Shown here in pieces: positions 53,811 through 62,961 of a DNA stretch of 64,000 nt; position 1 is the first letter of the stretch; each line of letters begins with the position of its first letter. A program made the translations under genes and the position numbers. The stretch spans positions 1-64,000 of the forward strand of contig CAZJFH010000017.1 in NCBI GenBank assembly GCA_964545205.1, given 5' to 3'. The notes under the pieces were generated by a model, which saw nothing but the letters and a program-made list of their open reading frames with translations, was not told the origin of the DNA and did not search any database. The stretch is from CAZJFH01 sp964545205. Its GTDB lineage: Bacteria; Pseudomonadota; Alphaproteobacteria; Rhodospirillales; Magnetospirillaceae.

Positions 53811-54185
53811 TCAGCGTCCCCCCTCGCCGTAGAGCGCCGCGGCGATGTCGCGGGCGGCCGCCTCGGTCACGTTCAGGTCCGGCATGGCGGTGCGCGGATC
53901 GACCGCGGGCGGATCCATGATCCAGCGGATCAGGTTGTCCGGCGTGTTGGGCAGCACGCCGGCGACATAGGCCTGCCGCGCGAAGTGATTCAGCGGCGGC
54001 CCGACCCGGCCCTGGGCGCCCGGTACGTTCTCGATCCGGTGGCAACTGCCGCACCCGTACTGACGCAGGGCCAGGCGACCGCGCTCGGGGTCGCCGCCGG
54101 TCACCGTCAGGTCGACGAGTCGCGGCTGGTCGTCGCATCCCGTCAAGACCGCCATGACGACCAGCAGGCCGGCTCGCTTCAGCAT
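53811..54185 (-). CDS. Lipoprotein cytochrome c
   Basis: A 124-residue monoheme cytochrome c with a lipoprotein leader (GLLVVMAVLTGC, Cys at about residue 17), heme motif YGCGSCHRIENVPG near residue 44 and axial Met in TAMPDLNV. NHFARQAYVAGVLPNTPDNL matches the c-type domains that accompany or fuse to caa3 oxidases, including the one at the end of subunit II here. It overlaps the Caa3_CtaG gene by 7 bp. Confidence 0.87.
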   Translation of the reverse strand: MLKRAGLLVVMAVLTGCDDQPRLVDLTVTGGDPERGRLALRQYGCGSCHRIENVPGAQGRVGPPLNHFARQAYVAGVLPNTPDNLIRWIMDPPAVDPRTAMPDLNVTEAAARDIAAALYGEGGR

Positions 54186-55123
54186 TTCCAGCTCCCGTAT
54201 TCCCTTTCCAGCGGCGAAATCCGGTCCCGTTCCGCCGCGCGCCGCCGCGCCGACGCCGCCACGCCCCGCAGCGCCCCCAGGGTCAGCGCCAGGCAGGCGA
54301 GCAGGTAGACGACGCCGGACGGCACCCACATGATCAGCCCGCCGAGTTGCTGGTCCGCGACCGCGGACAGCCCCCAGCTCGGCGCCGTTTCCGCATAGAC
54401 CGGATACCAGGCCGTGCCGGTGAAGGTGAGAAAGGCGCCGAGCACGCCGTTGTGCGCCGCCGTCGCGAAAACGTAGAGCGCCCCGGCGAGGCTGCCCTCG
54501 ACGCCGTGGCGGCGGTCGAGAACCGACCACCAGAACAGCACGGCGGTGGCGAGGAAGCTCAGATGCTGCGCGAGATGGACCGGGGTCTCGCGCACCGCCG
54601 CCTGATACGGCCCGGGCAGATGCCACAGCCACACGGTCAGGCCGTACAGGCAGAACGCGACGGCCGGGCGGCCGAGCCCCCGGCGCAGGCCGCCGCCCCA
54701 GCCGGCGCCGAGCCAGCGGCCGGCGGCGGCCCGCCGCTGCGGCGGCAGCGCCCAGACCATGCGCGCCAGCGGGGCGCCGAGGACCAGCAACGGCGCCGCG
54801 ACCAGCATCACCACCTCGTGCTGGACCATGTGTGCCGCGAACAGTTGCTCGCCCATCGCGTCGAGCGGCGACACCAGCGCCGCGGCCAGGCTGATCCAGC
54901 CGGCCGCGAAGGCGGCCTCGCGCCAGCCCGGGCCTCCGTTCCGCGAGGCCCGCCGCAGGCGCAGACTGCCGCGAGCGTAGAGAACGGCGCTCGCCAACAG
55001 CGGCACCAGGACCAGCGGATCCCAGCTCCAGCCGAGCGCGCCCGGCGCCGCCTGGGCGCCGCCATGCGCCGCCGCGGCGCCGGGCGTCAGCAGCAGGGCC
55101 GCGATCAGGTGATGCCGAAACAT
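54179..55123 (-). CDS. Caa3_CtaG-family oxidase assembly protein
   Basis: A 314-residue membrane protein with about seven transmembrane helices after a signal-like start (LIAALLLTPGAAAAH). Conserved blocks of the Caa3_CtaG family: HMVQHEVVMLVAAPLLVLGA, WLWHLPGPYQAA, HLAQHLSFLATAVLFWW and AAHNGVLGAF, rich in membrane His. The Bacillus homologue is needed for caa3 oxidase and probably delivers copper. It lies inside the oxidase cluster with overlaps at both ends. Confidence 0.88.
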   Translation of the reverse strand: MFRHHLIAALLLTPGAAAAHGGAQAAPGALGWSWDPLVLVPLLASAVLYARGSLRLRRASRNGGPGWREAAFAAGWISLAAALVSPLDAMGEQLFAAHMVQHEVVMLVAAPLLVLGAPLARMVWALPPQRRAAAGRWLGAGWGGGLRRGLGRPAVAFCLYGLTVWLWHLPGPYQAAVRETPVHLAQHLSFLATAVLFWWSVLDRRHGVEGSLAGALYVFATAAHNGVLGAFLTFTGTAWYPVYAETAPSWGLSAVADQQLGGLIMWVPSGVVYLLACLALTLGALRGVAASARRRAAERDRISPLEREYGSWKC

Positions 55124-55455
55124 GCGTCCAGCACCCAGTTGGGGATCGCTTCGGCGAGGATGCCGAGCAGCGAGATGGCGGCGATCGTCGCGCCGCCGAT
55201 CGACACGAACCGGCTGCGGGCCGCCTCGGCATCCCGGCGGGGCCCGCCCGCCCGGTTGAGGTTTCGCCACGCCAGGCCCCCCGCCGCGGCGGCGACGGCG
55301 AAGGCGATCAGGCTGGTCAGGTGCAGCGCCCAGTAGCCGCCGGTGTCGCACACCCACCAGACCAGGATGTAGCTCAGCGTCTCGTGCGTCGCCCAGGCGA
55401 GCGGCGCCAGCAGCCAGGGCATCCATAGCATCCATCCGCGCAGAGTCTCGTTCAT
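55105..55455 (-). CDS. Small membrane protein of the caa3 oxidase cluster
   Basis: A 116-residue protein with three transmembrane helices (MLWMPWLLAPLAWATHETL; LTSLIAFAVAAAAGGLAW; IGGATIAAISLLGILAEAIP). No recognised family, but its place between subunit III and Caa3_CtaG, with a 19-bp overlap into the latter, suggests an accessory subunit or assembly factor. ATG 55455 is preferred over the GTG at 55458. Confidence 0.72.
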   Translation of the reverse strand: MNETLRGWMLWMPWLLAPLAWATHETLSYILVWWVCDTGGYWALHLTSLIAFAVAAAAGGLAWRNLNRAGGPRRDAEAARSRFVSIGGATIAAISLLGILAEAIPNWVLDACFGIT

Positions 55456-55464
55456 CACGACGCC

Positions 55465-56067
55465 TCACAGCATCCGCGGGACCCAGTAGAGCACCAGGTA
55501 GAACGCCGCCCAGATGCCCGAGACGAAGTACCAGTACAGGGTGTCGACGATCACCGCCGTCTGCCGCTCGGCGGTGAAATAGCGCATCCACGCCAGCACC
55601 GCGATCACGGCGCTGCCGACGATCGCGCTGACCACGTGGACGAAATGGAATCCCGAGATGGTCCAGACGATCGAGCCGTAGGCGTGCTCGTCCCATCTGA
55701 ACTCGTAGGCCTCGAACTCCTGCCAGCGCAGCACGAGCACGACGCAGTGCAGCAGCACGCTGGCGGAGACCCCGGCGGCGCAACGCAGCTGCCAGCCGCG
55801 GTTGATCGCGAAGCCGGCGAACCACATGGTGCCGATGCTGGTCAGCAGAAGCACCAGGTTGACCGTCGGCCACAGCACCGGCGGCGGCTCGAGACCGGCC
55901 GGCGGCCATTGCTCGGCGCCGACCATCAGGTAGAGATAGCTGGCGATGAAGCTCGCGACCACGCTGGTCTCGATCAGGATCAGCATCATGATCCCCAGCC
56001 ACAGCGGATGGCGGTCGCGGGAGAACCGGGTCAGGCGGCTGACGTCGATCTCGACGACCTGGCGCAT
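55465..56067 (-). CDS. ctaE: Cytochrome c oxidase subunit III
   Basis: A 200-residue, five-helix subunit III of the short caa3/SoxM type, without the first two helices of the mitochondrial form. Typical segments: IETSVVASFIASYLYL, FHFVHVVSAIVGSAVIAVLA (with the conserved His) and DTLYWYFVSGIWAAFYLVLY. It starts 3 bp after subunit I. It stabilises the proton-pumping core. Confidence 0.92.
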   Translation of the reverse strand: MRQVVEIDVSRLTRFSRDRHPLWLGIMMLILIETSVVASFIASYLYLMVGAEQWPPAGLEPPPVLWPTVNLVLLLTSIGTMWFAGFAINRGWQLRCAAGVSASVLLHCVVLVLRWQEFEAYEFRWDEHAYGSIVWTISGFHFVHVVSAIVGSAVIAVLAWMRYFTAERQTAVIVDTLYWYFVSGIWAAFYLVLYWVPRML

Positions 56068-56070
56068 CGC

Positions 56071-57981
56071 TCAGTCCTCCCGCCACGGCCGACGCGGCCA
56101 GAACCACGCCACGAAGGTGAGGAACACCAGGAAAAACCCGATCACGAAGAAGACCGGATGCAGCAGCAGGCCGACGAAGCCGGTCGAGGCGGCGACGGCC
56201 GAGACCAGCGGGTAGATCGTCGGCCGCGGCAGCACCTGGACGGCCACGGGCTCGGCGTCCATCACCGAGGTCACCAGCACCTCGCGGCGGTCGTCCCTGA
56301 GGCCGGAGACCACGCCCCGCGGCATCCCGCGGGCCCAGTCCCAGACCGGCCAGCGGCTGTGCACGACGGGGATGAAGCGGTGGTTGTAGGGCGGCGGCGG
56401 CGAGGAGGTCGCCCATTCCAGGGTCGGCGCGTTCCACGGATTGTCGCCGGCGACCGCGCCGCGGCGCAGGCTGCGCCAGGCGTTGTAGAAGGTCAGCATG
56501 AAGCCGACGCCGAGCACGTAGGCGCCGACGGTCGAGACCAGGTTGAGGTCGCCCCAGCCGAGTTCGGCGATGTAGGTGTAGACCCGCCGCGGCATGCCTT
56601 CGAGGCCGAGCTGGTGCTGGGGAAAGAAGGTGACGTTGAAGCCGACGAAGGCGAGGCCGAAGCTCCAGCGCCCCAGCCGCTCGCTCATCAGCCGGCCGGT
56701 CATCTTCGGGTACCAGTAGTACAGGCCGGCGATGGCCGGGAACACCGAGGCGCCGATCAGCACGTAGTGGAAATGGGCGACGACGAAATAGGTGTCGTGG
56801 ACCTGGCTGTCGAACGGCACCGAGGCGACCATCACCCCGGTCAGGCCGCCGGCGACGAAGATCACGAAGAACCCGAGCACGAACAGCATCGGCGTGGCGA
56901 AGCGGATGCGCGCGCCCCACAGCGAGGCCAGCCAGCAGAACACCTGGACGCCGGACGGGATGGCGATCATCGCGCTCGCCGCCATGAAGAAGCTCATGCT
57001 CAGATGCGGCAGCCCGGTCGTGTACATGTGGTGGACCCACAGCCCGAAGCTGACGAATCCGATCGCCACCAGCGACAGCACCAGCGCCGTGTACCCGAAG
57101 ACCGGCCGGCCGGTGAAGGTGGCGATGATCGTCGAGACCAGTCCCAGGCCGGGCAGCATGATGATGTAGACCTCGGGATGGCCGAAGAACCAGAACAGGT
57201 GCTGCCACAGCAGCGGCTGTCCGCCGGATTCGACGACGTAGAACTGCGTGTCGACGATCCGGTCGAGGATCAGCAGCGTGCTGGAGACGATCACCGCGGG
57301 CATGGCGAAGATGATCATCAGCGCCATCACCAGGGCCGACCACACGAACAGCGGCATCCGGTTCAGGCTCATGCCCGGGGCGCGCAGCTTCAGGATGGTC
57401 ACCACCAGCTCGACCGCGGCCGTCAGGGCCGAGACCTCGATGAAGGTGATCATCGTCGTCCAGATGCCGACTCCCAGTCCGGGGGAATACAGCTTCGACG
57501 CCAGCGGGACGTAGGAGAACCAGCCGACCTCGGGCGCGACGCCCAGAAACAGCGATCCGAAGAAGGTGATGCCGCCGATCAGATAGACGTAGTAGCCGAA
57601 CGCGTTCAGGCGCGGGAAGGCCATGTCGCGCGTGCCGATCATCATCGGCGCGGCGAAGATCGCGAATCCCTCCATCACCGGGATCGCATAGAGGAACATC
57701 ATCGTCGTGCCGTGCACGGTCAGCAGCTGGTTGTAGACGTTCGGCCCGATCAGATCGTTCTCGGGCTGCAGCAGCTGCAGCCGCATCACCAGGGCCAGCG
57801 CGCCGGCCATGATGAAGAAGACGAAGGCGGTCACGATGAAGCGCTGGCCGATCATGCGCTGGTTGACCTGGGTGAACCAGCCGGGGAAGCCGCGCGGCGA
57901 ATACCACACGCGGGCGAGCTGTTCGGTGGCCTCCGGGTGCGGCCGCATCTCGGTCGCGGCGATCTGGCCGTCGCCGCCCAT
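56071..57981 (-). CDS. ctaD: Cytochrome c oxidase subunit I (caa3, A1 type)
   Basis: A 636-residue subunit I with twelve core helices plus an extra C-terminal pair (WDWARGM...PRRPWRED region). Heme a/a3 and CuB motifs: LTVHGTTMMFLYAIP, FWFFGHPEVYIIMLPG with the cross-linked His-Tyr and the Glu of A1-type pumps, WVHHMYTTGLP and HDTYFVVAHFHYVLIGA. It reduces O2 with electrons from the subunit II cytochrome domain. Start ATG overlaps the subunit II stop by one base. Confidence 0.95.
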   Translation of the reverse strand: MGGDGQIAATEMRPHPEATEQLARVWYSPRGFPGWFTQVNQRMIGQRFIVTAFVFFIMAGALALVMRLQLLQPENDLIGPNVYNQLLTVHGTTMMFLYAIPVMEGFAIFAAPMMIGTRDMAFPRLNAFGYYVYLIGGITFFGSLFLGVAPEVGWFSYVPLASKLYSPGLGVGIWTTMITFIEVSALTAAVELVVTILKLRAPGMSLNRMPLFVWSALVMALMIIFAMPAVIVSSTLLILDRIVDTQFYVVESGGQPLLWQHLFWFFGHPEVYIIMLPGLGLVSTIIATFTGRPVFGYTALVLSLVAIGFVSFGLWVHHMYTTGLPHLSMSFFMAASAMIAIPSGVQVFCWLASLWGARIRFATPMLFVLGFFVIFVAGGLTGVMVASVPFDSQVHDTYFVVAHFHYVLIGASVFPAIAGLYYWYPKMTGRLMSERLGRWSFGLAFVGFNVTFFPQHQLGLEGMPRRVYTYIAELGWGDLNLVSTVGAYVLGVGFMLTFYNAWRSLRRGAVAGDNPWNAPTLEWATSSPPPPYNHRFIPVVHSRWPVWDWARGMPRGVVSGLRDDRREVLVTSVMDAEPVAVQVLPRPTIYPLVSAVAASTGFVGLLLHPVFFVIGFFLVFLTFVAWFWPRRPWRED

Positions 57982-59009
57982 CAGCGCAGTTCCCCGAGAT
58001 AGGCCATCACCGCTTCCAGCTCCGCCGGCGACAGCTGGCTCGCCGGCATCAGGCTGCCGGGCTTGATCGCCTGCGGGTCCATGATCCACCCGCCGAGATG
58101 GCCGGGCGTGTTCGGAATGGTGCCCGCCGCCAGCGTTCGGCGGCTGGCGAGATGCGTCAGGTCCGGCCCCTGGCGGCCGGCGGCGGCGGTGCCCCGCACC
58201 GCGTGGCAGGTGCCGCAGGCGGTGACGAAGACGTCGCGGCCCAGTGCCGCCAGCGCGCCGGACGGCGCCGGCGCGTCCGCGGCCTGGCGCTGCAGCCAGC
58301 GTTCGAATTCGTCGCGGGGCTCGGCGACCACCACGAAGGCCATCAAGGCGTGCTGGACGCCGCAAAGCTCGGCGCACTGGCCGCGATAGGTGCCGGCCTC
58401 GGCGGCCGTCACCCAGCTCTCGTTGACCTGGCCGGGAACGAGATCGGTCTTGCCCTGCAGATTGGGAACCCAGAAGCTGTGGATGACGTTGTCCGAGATC
58501 AGCCGGAAGCGCACGCGCTCGCCGGTCGGGATGTGGACCTCGTTGGCGGTGGTGGCCACGGTGGCGCCGTCCGGGCCGAGATACCGGATCTCCCACCACC
58601 ACAGCCGGCCCTCGACCTCGATCGTCAGGGCGTCGGGCGGCTGCGGCAGCAGCATGGCGCGGCTGGCGCCGGCGCCCGACAGCACGAGCGCGAACACCGC
58701 CGCGACCGGCGCGGCGACGCCGCCGGCCAGGACCATCATCCAGGCGCCGCGCCGGCTCAGTCGCCGTTCGCCGTCGCGCCGCGACGCCCCGACCACGATC
58801 ATGATGACCATCGCGACGACGACCAGCATCACGACGGCCGCGACCGCCAGCATCGCCCACCACAGCCCGGCCAGCGCCTCGGCGCTCGGCCCTTTGGGGT
58901 TCAGGGCCGACTGCGCGCCGCCGCAGCCGGACAGCGGCCACGTCGCGAGCAGGAGCGCCCCCCCGATGCGGAAAACCTGTCCCGAAGATGATGCGCGGCT
59001 GATCTCCAC
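57981..59009 (-). CDS. ctaC: Cytochrome c oxidase subunit II fused to cytochrome c
   Basis: About 342 residues from the GTG at 59009, chosen for its strong site GAGGGGA; ATG 59063 is the alternative. Lipoprotein-like leader (LLLATWPLSGCGG), two transmembrane helices, CuA domain with HSFWVPNLQGK and GQCAELCGVQHALM (Cys, Cys, His, Met ligands), then a cytochrome c domain with ACGTCHAVRG and axial Met in GSLMPASQL. The fusion defines a caa3-type oxidase, which carries its own entry cytochrome. First gene of the cluster. Confidence 0.94.
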   Translation of the reverse strand: MEISRASSSGQVFRIGGALLLATWPLSGCGGAQSALNPKGPSAEALAGLWWAMLAVAAVVMLVVVAMVIMIVVGASRRDGERRLSRRGAWMMVLAGGVAAPVAAVFALVLSGAGASRAMLLPQPPDALTIEVEGRLWWWEIRYLGPDGATVATTANEVHIPTGERVRFRLISDNVIHSFWVPNLQGKTDLVPGQVNESWVTAAEAGTYRGQCAELCGVQHALMAFVVVAEPRDEFERWLQRQAADAPAPSGALAALGRDVFVTACGTCHAVRGTAAAGRQGPDLTHLASRRTLAAGTIPNTPGHLGGWIMDPQAIKPGSLMPASQLSPAELEAVMAYLGELR

Positions 59010-59089
59010 TGTTCCCCTCGGCCCGGATGCGGTGCTGGTGCGCTTCCAGTCAACCGAACCCATCAGTCGGGCGAAGGTTCCTTGCCGCG

Positions 59090-60148
59090 TTACGGCGGCG
59101 GCGTCGCCGTTCGCGGCCAGGCGTTGAACACCGCCTGCACGACGGATGCCAGCGGGACCGCGAAAAAGACGCCCCAGAAGCCCCAGATTCCCCCGAACAC
59201 CAGGATCGCGACGATCACGACGACCGGGTGCAGCTTGACCGTCTCGGCCAGCAACAGCGGCGCCAGGACGTTGCCGTCGAGGAGCTGGATCAGGCCGTAT
59301 GCGGCCAGCACCCAGATCATCTGTTCCGACGCCCCCCACTGGAAGAAGGCGATCAGCCCGACCGGGGCCGCGACGACGAGGGCGCCGATGTAGGGGATCA
59401 GCACCGACAGCCCGGTCGCGGTCGCCAGAAGGGCGCTGAAGTCGAGCCCCAGGAGCGCGAAGGCGACGTAGGTCACGGCGGCGACGATGACAATCTCGTA
59501 CAGCTTCCCGCGAATGTAGCCGCCGACCATGGCGTTGACGTCCTGCCAGACCTCGGCGGCGAGCCGGCGTTCCGGCGGCAGCAGGGCCAGGGCCCAACCC
59601 ACCAGGCGGTCCTTGTCCTTCAGGAAGAAGAACACGAGCATCGGCACCAGCACCAGATAGACCGCCAGGGTCATCAGTGTCGGGAGCGCGCCGAGGGCGT
59701 AGCCGACCGCGCGCTGTCCGAGCGCCAGCATGTCGAGCCTGAGCCGGTCGACCAGTTCCGTCGCCTGCTGCTCGCCGATCAGGTCGGGATACAGCTCCGG
59801 AAGCTCGAGAAGCTGTTCGCGCACCGCCGCCGCCATGCTCGGCAGCGACTGGGCGAGTTCCAGGACCTGGGCGGCGAGCAGCGGCAGGAGCACGAGAAAG
59901 AACGCGATCAGCGCCGCCAGGAACACCAGGAAGACGATCATCACGGCGGCCAGGCGCGGAAGGCCCGCCCGCGACAGCCGCTTCACCCCGCCTTCGAGAA
60001 GATAGGCCACGACCAGGCTTGCGATGGCCGGGGCGAGGGAGCGGCCCAGCAGCACGATCAGCGCGACGACGATGGCCAGGAGGACCGTCAAGGTCACCAC
60101 TTGCGGGTCCGAGAAGTGCCTGCGCAGCCAATCCGAAAGCCGAGTCAT
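59090..60148 (-). CDS. AI-2E/PerM-family transporter
   Basis: A 352-residue membrane protein of the AI-2E transporter (DUF20, PerM/YdiK) family with about eight helices: paired N-terminal helices (VVTLTVLLAIVVALIVLLG; RLAAVMIVFLVFLAALIAF), a helical middle part, VPMLVFFFLKDKDRLVGW and the C-terminal LSVLIPYIGALVVAAPVGL and QLLDGNVLAPLLLAETVKLH. Despite the name, few members move AI-2; some act as Na+/H+ antiporters. ATG 60148 is chosen; upstream codons have low-complexity sequence. Confidence 0.87.
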   Translation of the reverse strand: MTRLSDWLRRHFSDPQVVTLTVLLAIVVALIVLLGRSLAPAIASLVVAYLLEGGVKRLSRAGLPRLAAVMIVFLVFLAALIAFFLVLLPLLAAQVLELAQSLPSMAAAVREQLLELPELYPDLIGEQQATELVDRLRLDMLALGQRAVGYALGALPTLMTLAVYLVLVPMLVFFFLKDKDRLVGWALALLPPERRLAAEVWQDVNAMVGGYIRGKLYEIVIVAAVTYVAFALLGLDFSALLATATGLSVLIPYIGALVVAAPVGLIAFFQWGASEQMIWVLAAYGLIQLLDGNVLAPLLLAETVKLHPVVVIVAILVFGGIWGFWGVFFAVPLASVVQAVFNAWPRTATPPP

Positions 60149-60359
60149 CCGTCCTACGCCACGAGTGAGCCGGCAGGTTCCGGGGTCGGGCCGGGGATCA
60201 AGATCGTCATCGTCGTCAGTCTGCGTCGAACCGCCGGGGCGGGCAAGCATGCGAGCGCGGCATCGCGGCTCGGGCGACGGTGCGCCGGCGGGCGCCGGAA
60301 ACATGCCCGCGGCCGTCGTGTTGACGTGAAGGACGAACGGCAGCAACTCGGGACCCGCC

Positions 60360-61613
60360 TTGGAGCAACTGAACGCCGCGCTCGCAGTGACAGGGGCCGT
60401 GGTCGTCGCCGTCGGCCTCCTGTCCAAGCCCATCAAGAAGAGCCTCGTCCAGGAGCCGATGATCGCCGCCCTGGTCGGCGCCGCCGTCGGGCCTTACGGG
60501 CTCGGCTGGCTCGACCTGCGGTCCTGGGGTGACGAGACGAAGATCCTCGAACAGGCCGCCCGCCTCACCCTGGCGATCGGACTCATGGGCGTCGCCCTGC
60601 GGCTGGAACGCGAAAGCGTGCTGCGATTGTGGCGGCCGGTGACGGTGATCCTGCTTTTCGGGATGCTGGGCATGTGGCTGATCACCTCGCTGCTCGCCGG
60701 GTGGCTGCTGGGGGCGTCGCTATGGGCGGCGCTGCTGCTGGGCGCGGTCGTCACCCCGACCGACCCCGTCGTCGCCAGTTCCATCGTCACCGGGCCGTTC
60801 GCCAGGGAAAATCTGCCGCTGCGGCTGCGCGACGCGATCTCCTTCGAGTCCGGCGCCAACGACGGCCTCGCCTTCGCCCTGGTGATGCTGCCGATCCTGT
60901 GGCTGCAGCAGGGCGGCGGCGTCGCCTGGGAGCGCTGGATCGTCGAGGCGCTGCTGATCGGAGTGGCGGGGGCCAGCGTCATCGGCGTCGCCGTCGGCTG
61001 GGGAGCCGCATTGCTGCTGCGCTGGGCGAAGCAGCGCGGCATCGCCGAGAAGGTTTCGCTGCTGGGCTACACCGTTGCCTTCTCGTTGTTCACGCTGGGC
61101 ACGGCCGAACTTGTGCGCGCCGACGCGTTGATCTCGGTCTTCCTGTCCGGGCTGGTCTTCAATCTTTGCACCGAGCGACGGGACGAGCACGAGGAGCGCC
61201 ACATTCAGGAGGCGGTGGCGAAGCTGTTCACGCTGCCCATGTTCGTGATCTTCGGCGTGGCGCTGCCCCTGGCCGAATGGCTGCGCATAGGCTGGCCGCT
61301 GCTGGCGCTGGCGTCGCTGGTGATGCTGCTGCGCCGGCCGCCGGTCATTGCGCTGCTGTTCCCGGCGTTGCGCCACGCCCTCAACGGTGCCGACACGGCC
61401 TTCGCCGGCTGGTTCGGCCCGATCGGCGTCGCCGGCATCTATTACGCCACGATGGCGGAGGGCCGGCTGCACGACCCGGCGGTGTGGCATGCCGCCAGCG
61501 CCCTCATCTTCGCCTCGATCCTGATCCACGGCGTCACGGCGGCGCCGTTGACCCGTCTGCATGCCCGCCATGCCGGCAAGCCGCCGCCGTCCACGGCCGG
61601 GTTGGACGAGTAG
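60360..61613 (+). CDS. CPA1/NhaP-type cation:proton antiporter
   Basis: A 417-residue protein with about twelve transmembrane helices. Typical antiporter block: VVTPTDPVVASSIV near residues 129-142 (TDP motif) and SFESGANDGLAF near residues 160-171 (ND motif, the probable cation site). It exchanges Na+ or K+ for protons. The start is TTG at 60360 in my reading; no better in-frame start fits the conserved beginning. The lone MrpF-like gene faces it from the right. Confidence 0.87.
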   Translation: MEQLNAALAVTGAVVVAVGLLSKPIKKSLVQEPMIAALVGAAVGPYGLGWLDLRSWGDETKILEQAARLTLAIGLMGVALRLERESVLRLWRPVTVILLFGMLGMWLITSLLAGWLLGASLWAALLLGAVVTPTDPVVASSIVTGPFARENLPLRLRDAISFESGANDGLAFALVMLPILWLQQGGGVAWERWIVEALLIGVAGASVIGVAVGWGAALLLRWAKQRGIAEKVSLLGYTVAFSLFTLGTAELVRADALISVFLSGLVFNLCTERRDEHEERHIQEAVAKLFTLPMFVIFGVALPLAEWLRIGWPLLALASLVMLLRRPPVIALLFPALRHALNGADTAFAGWFGPIGVAGIYYATMAEGRLHDPAVWHAASALIFASILIHGVTAAPLTRLHARHAGKPPPSTAGLDE

Positions 61614-61705
61614 CGCCGGCGCCTCGCGGCCACGGATCGTCCGACCGGGCCCGGTTCGGCCAACGACCGGAGGAGGGCCTGGCCAGTCCGCTCGTGTCGG
61701 AGGGG

Positions 61706-61990
61706 TCACCCGTCCGACCGATCCGGTGGCGGCCGACCGCGATAGCTGTAGCGGCGCACGAAGAAAACCGCCATCACGATGGCCAGCACCGCGAACACCA
61801 GCGCCAGATCCACGGCCGCGGGGAACTGGAACGCGGCACCGAGCAGAAGGGCCAGGGCGATTCCTTGCGTGCTGATCACCTGGGCCGAAAGCATCCGATC
61901 CATGTCCGTGGGACCCCGCATCACCCGCACCAGACTGACGACGATGTTGATCAGCAAGAATATCGCCGCCAGCAGAAACAGTTCCTTCAT
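61706..61990 (-). CDS. MrpF/PhaF-like antiporter subunit, orphan
   Basis: A 94-residue, three-helix membrane protein: LFLLAAIFLLINIVVSLVRV, then MRGPTDMDRMLSAQVISTQG, the conserved MrpF motif with membrane-edge acidic residues, then FQFPAAVDLALVFAVLAIVM. In Mrp Na+/H+ antiporters, MrpF works with six other subunits. None of them is in this window, so it is an orphan copy unless the rest is elsewhere. It converges with the CPA1-type antiporter gene. Confidence 0.8.
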   Translation of the reverse strand: MKELFLLAAIFLLINIVVSLVRVMRGPTDMDRMLSAQVISTQGIALALLLGAAFQFPAAVDLALVFAVLAIVMAVFFVRRYSYRGRPPPDRSDG

Positions 61991-62062
61991 GGCGTCCCCC
62001 GGCTACGGCCATGCGCCGATATAGGCCGCCGTGACGTCGACAGTCCAGAGCAAAGGACCGGC

Positions 62063-62803
62063 CTACGCCTTGGTCAGGGCGACGAACACGTAGCCGAAGG
62101 CCGCCCCGAACCGCCGGGTGATGTCCAGTTCGCGATCGCACATCGCGACCACCGCCCGGACGTCGGGATCGTCGCTGTCGCGATGCCGGTCGAGCGCCGG
62201 AATCAGCCCGGCGTAGAACTCGTCCCACCAGTCGGCCTCCGGCAGCGCGAACATCGCCTGCAGCCGGTAGCCGCAGCGCAGACACGATGCCAACAGGCTG
62301 GCCGCGTCGGTCATCGGCGGATAGCACTCGCGCATGAAGGCTTCGGCCTCGGCGGGGCGCGCCGCCCCGAACCAGCACAATTCGGTGAAGGCGACGGCGC
62401 CGCCCGGTTCGAGGATGGCGTGCCAGTGGCGCAGCGCCGGCTCGACCCCCACGGTGAAGATGGCCCCCTCCGACCAGATCAGCGCCGCGCTCTCGGGCGG
62501 CTGGCCGGTGTCGCCGAGCGACGCGACGAAGGTGGAAATCCGCGAGTCCAACCCGGCCGCCCGCGCCCGTTCCATCAGCATCTCGAGCGAGGCGGCGTTG
62601 ACGTCGGAGGCGAGCACCGGCCGCTCCAGCGCCTCGGCGAGGACCAGGGTCGACGCCCCGGTGCCGCAGCCGAGATCGAGAACGGTGCCGGTTTCGGGCA
62701 GGGCCGGCAGCAGCGACAGCGCCTTGCGCGTGGAGGCTTCGCTGCCGGGGCCCTGTCGGGACAGCCCGGCGAACACCGTGGCATAGGCATCTTCGACCGT
62801 CAT
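62063..62803 (-). CDS. SAM-dependent methyltransferase
   Basis: A 246-residue class I methyltransferase with motif I VLDLGCGTGASTLVLAEAL near residues 41-59, acidic residue of motif II in VLASDVNAASLEML and EPGGAVAFTELCWFG later. The ATG at 62803 follows GAGGGAGAAGAG. No clue to substrate; the C-terminal part (LPEADWWDEFYAGLIP) is Trp-rich. It is divergent from the MFS gene. Confidence 0.82.
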   Translation of the reverse strand: MTVEDAYATVFAGLSRQGPGSEASTRKALSLLPALPETGTVLDLGCGTGASTLVLAEALERPVLASDVNAASLEMLMERARAAGLDSRISTFVASLGDTGQPPESAALIWSEGAIFTVGVEPALRHWHAILEPGGAVAFTELCWFGAARPAEAEAFMRECYPPMTDAASLLASCLRCGYRLQAMFALPEADWWDEFYAGLIPALDRHRDSDDPDVRAVVAMCDRELDITRRFGAAFGYVFVALTKA

Positions 62804-62961
62804 GGCTCTTCTCCCTCGAGGCAAGCAGGACCACCATCGCCCTGTCGGCGTTCGCCGGCACGCGCAGGGATCGCTTGCGATCGCCGCGGTCTATTGGCAG
62901 CATCACGCGCCCGGCGCGTCGACGGCCCGTCGGCACCGCCAACCGACAGACAGGAAAGTCC

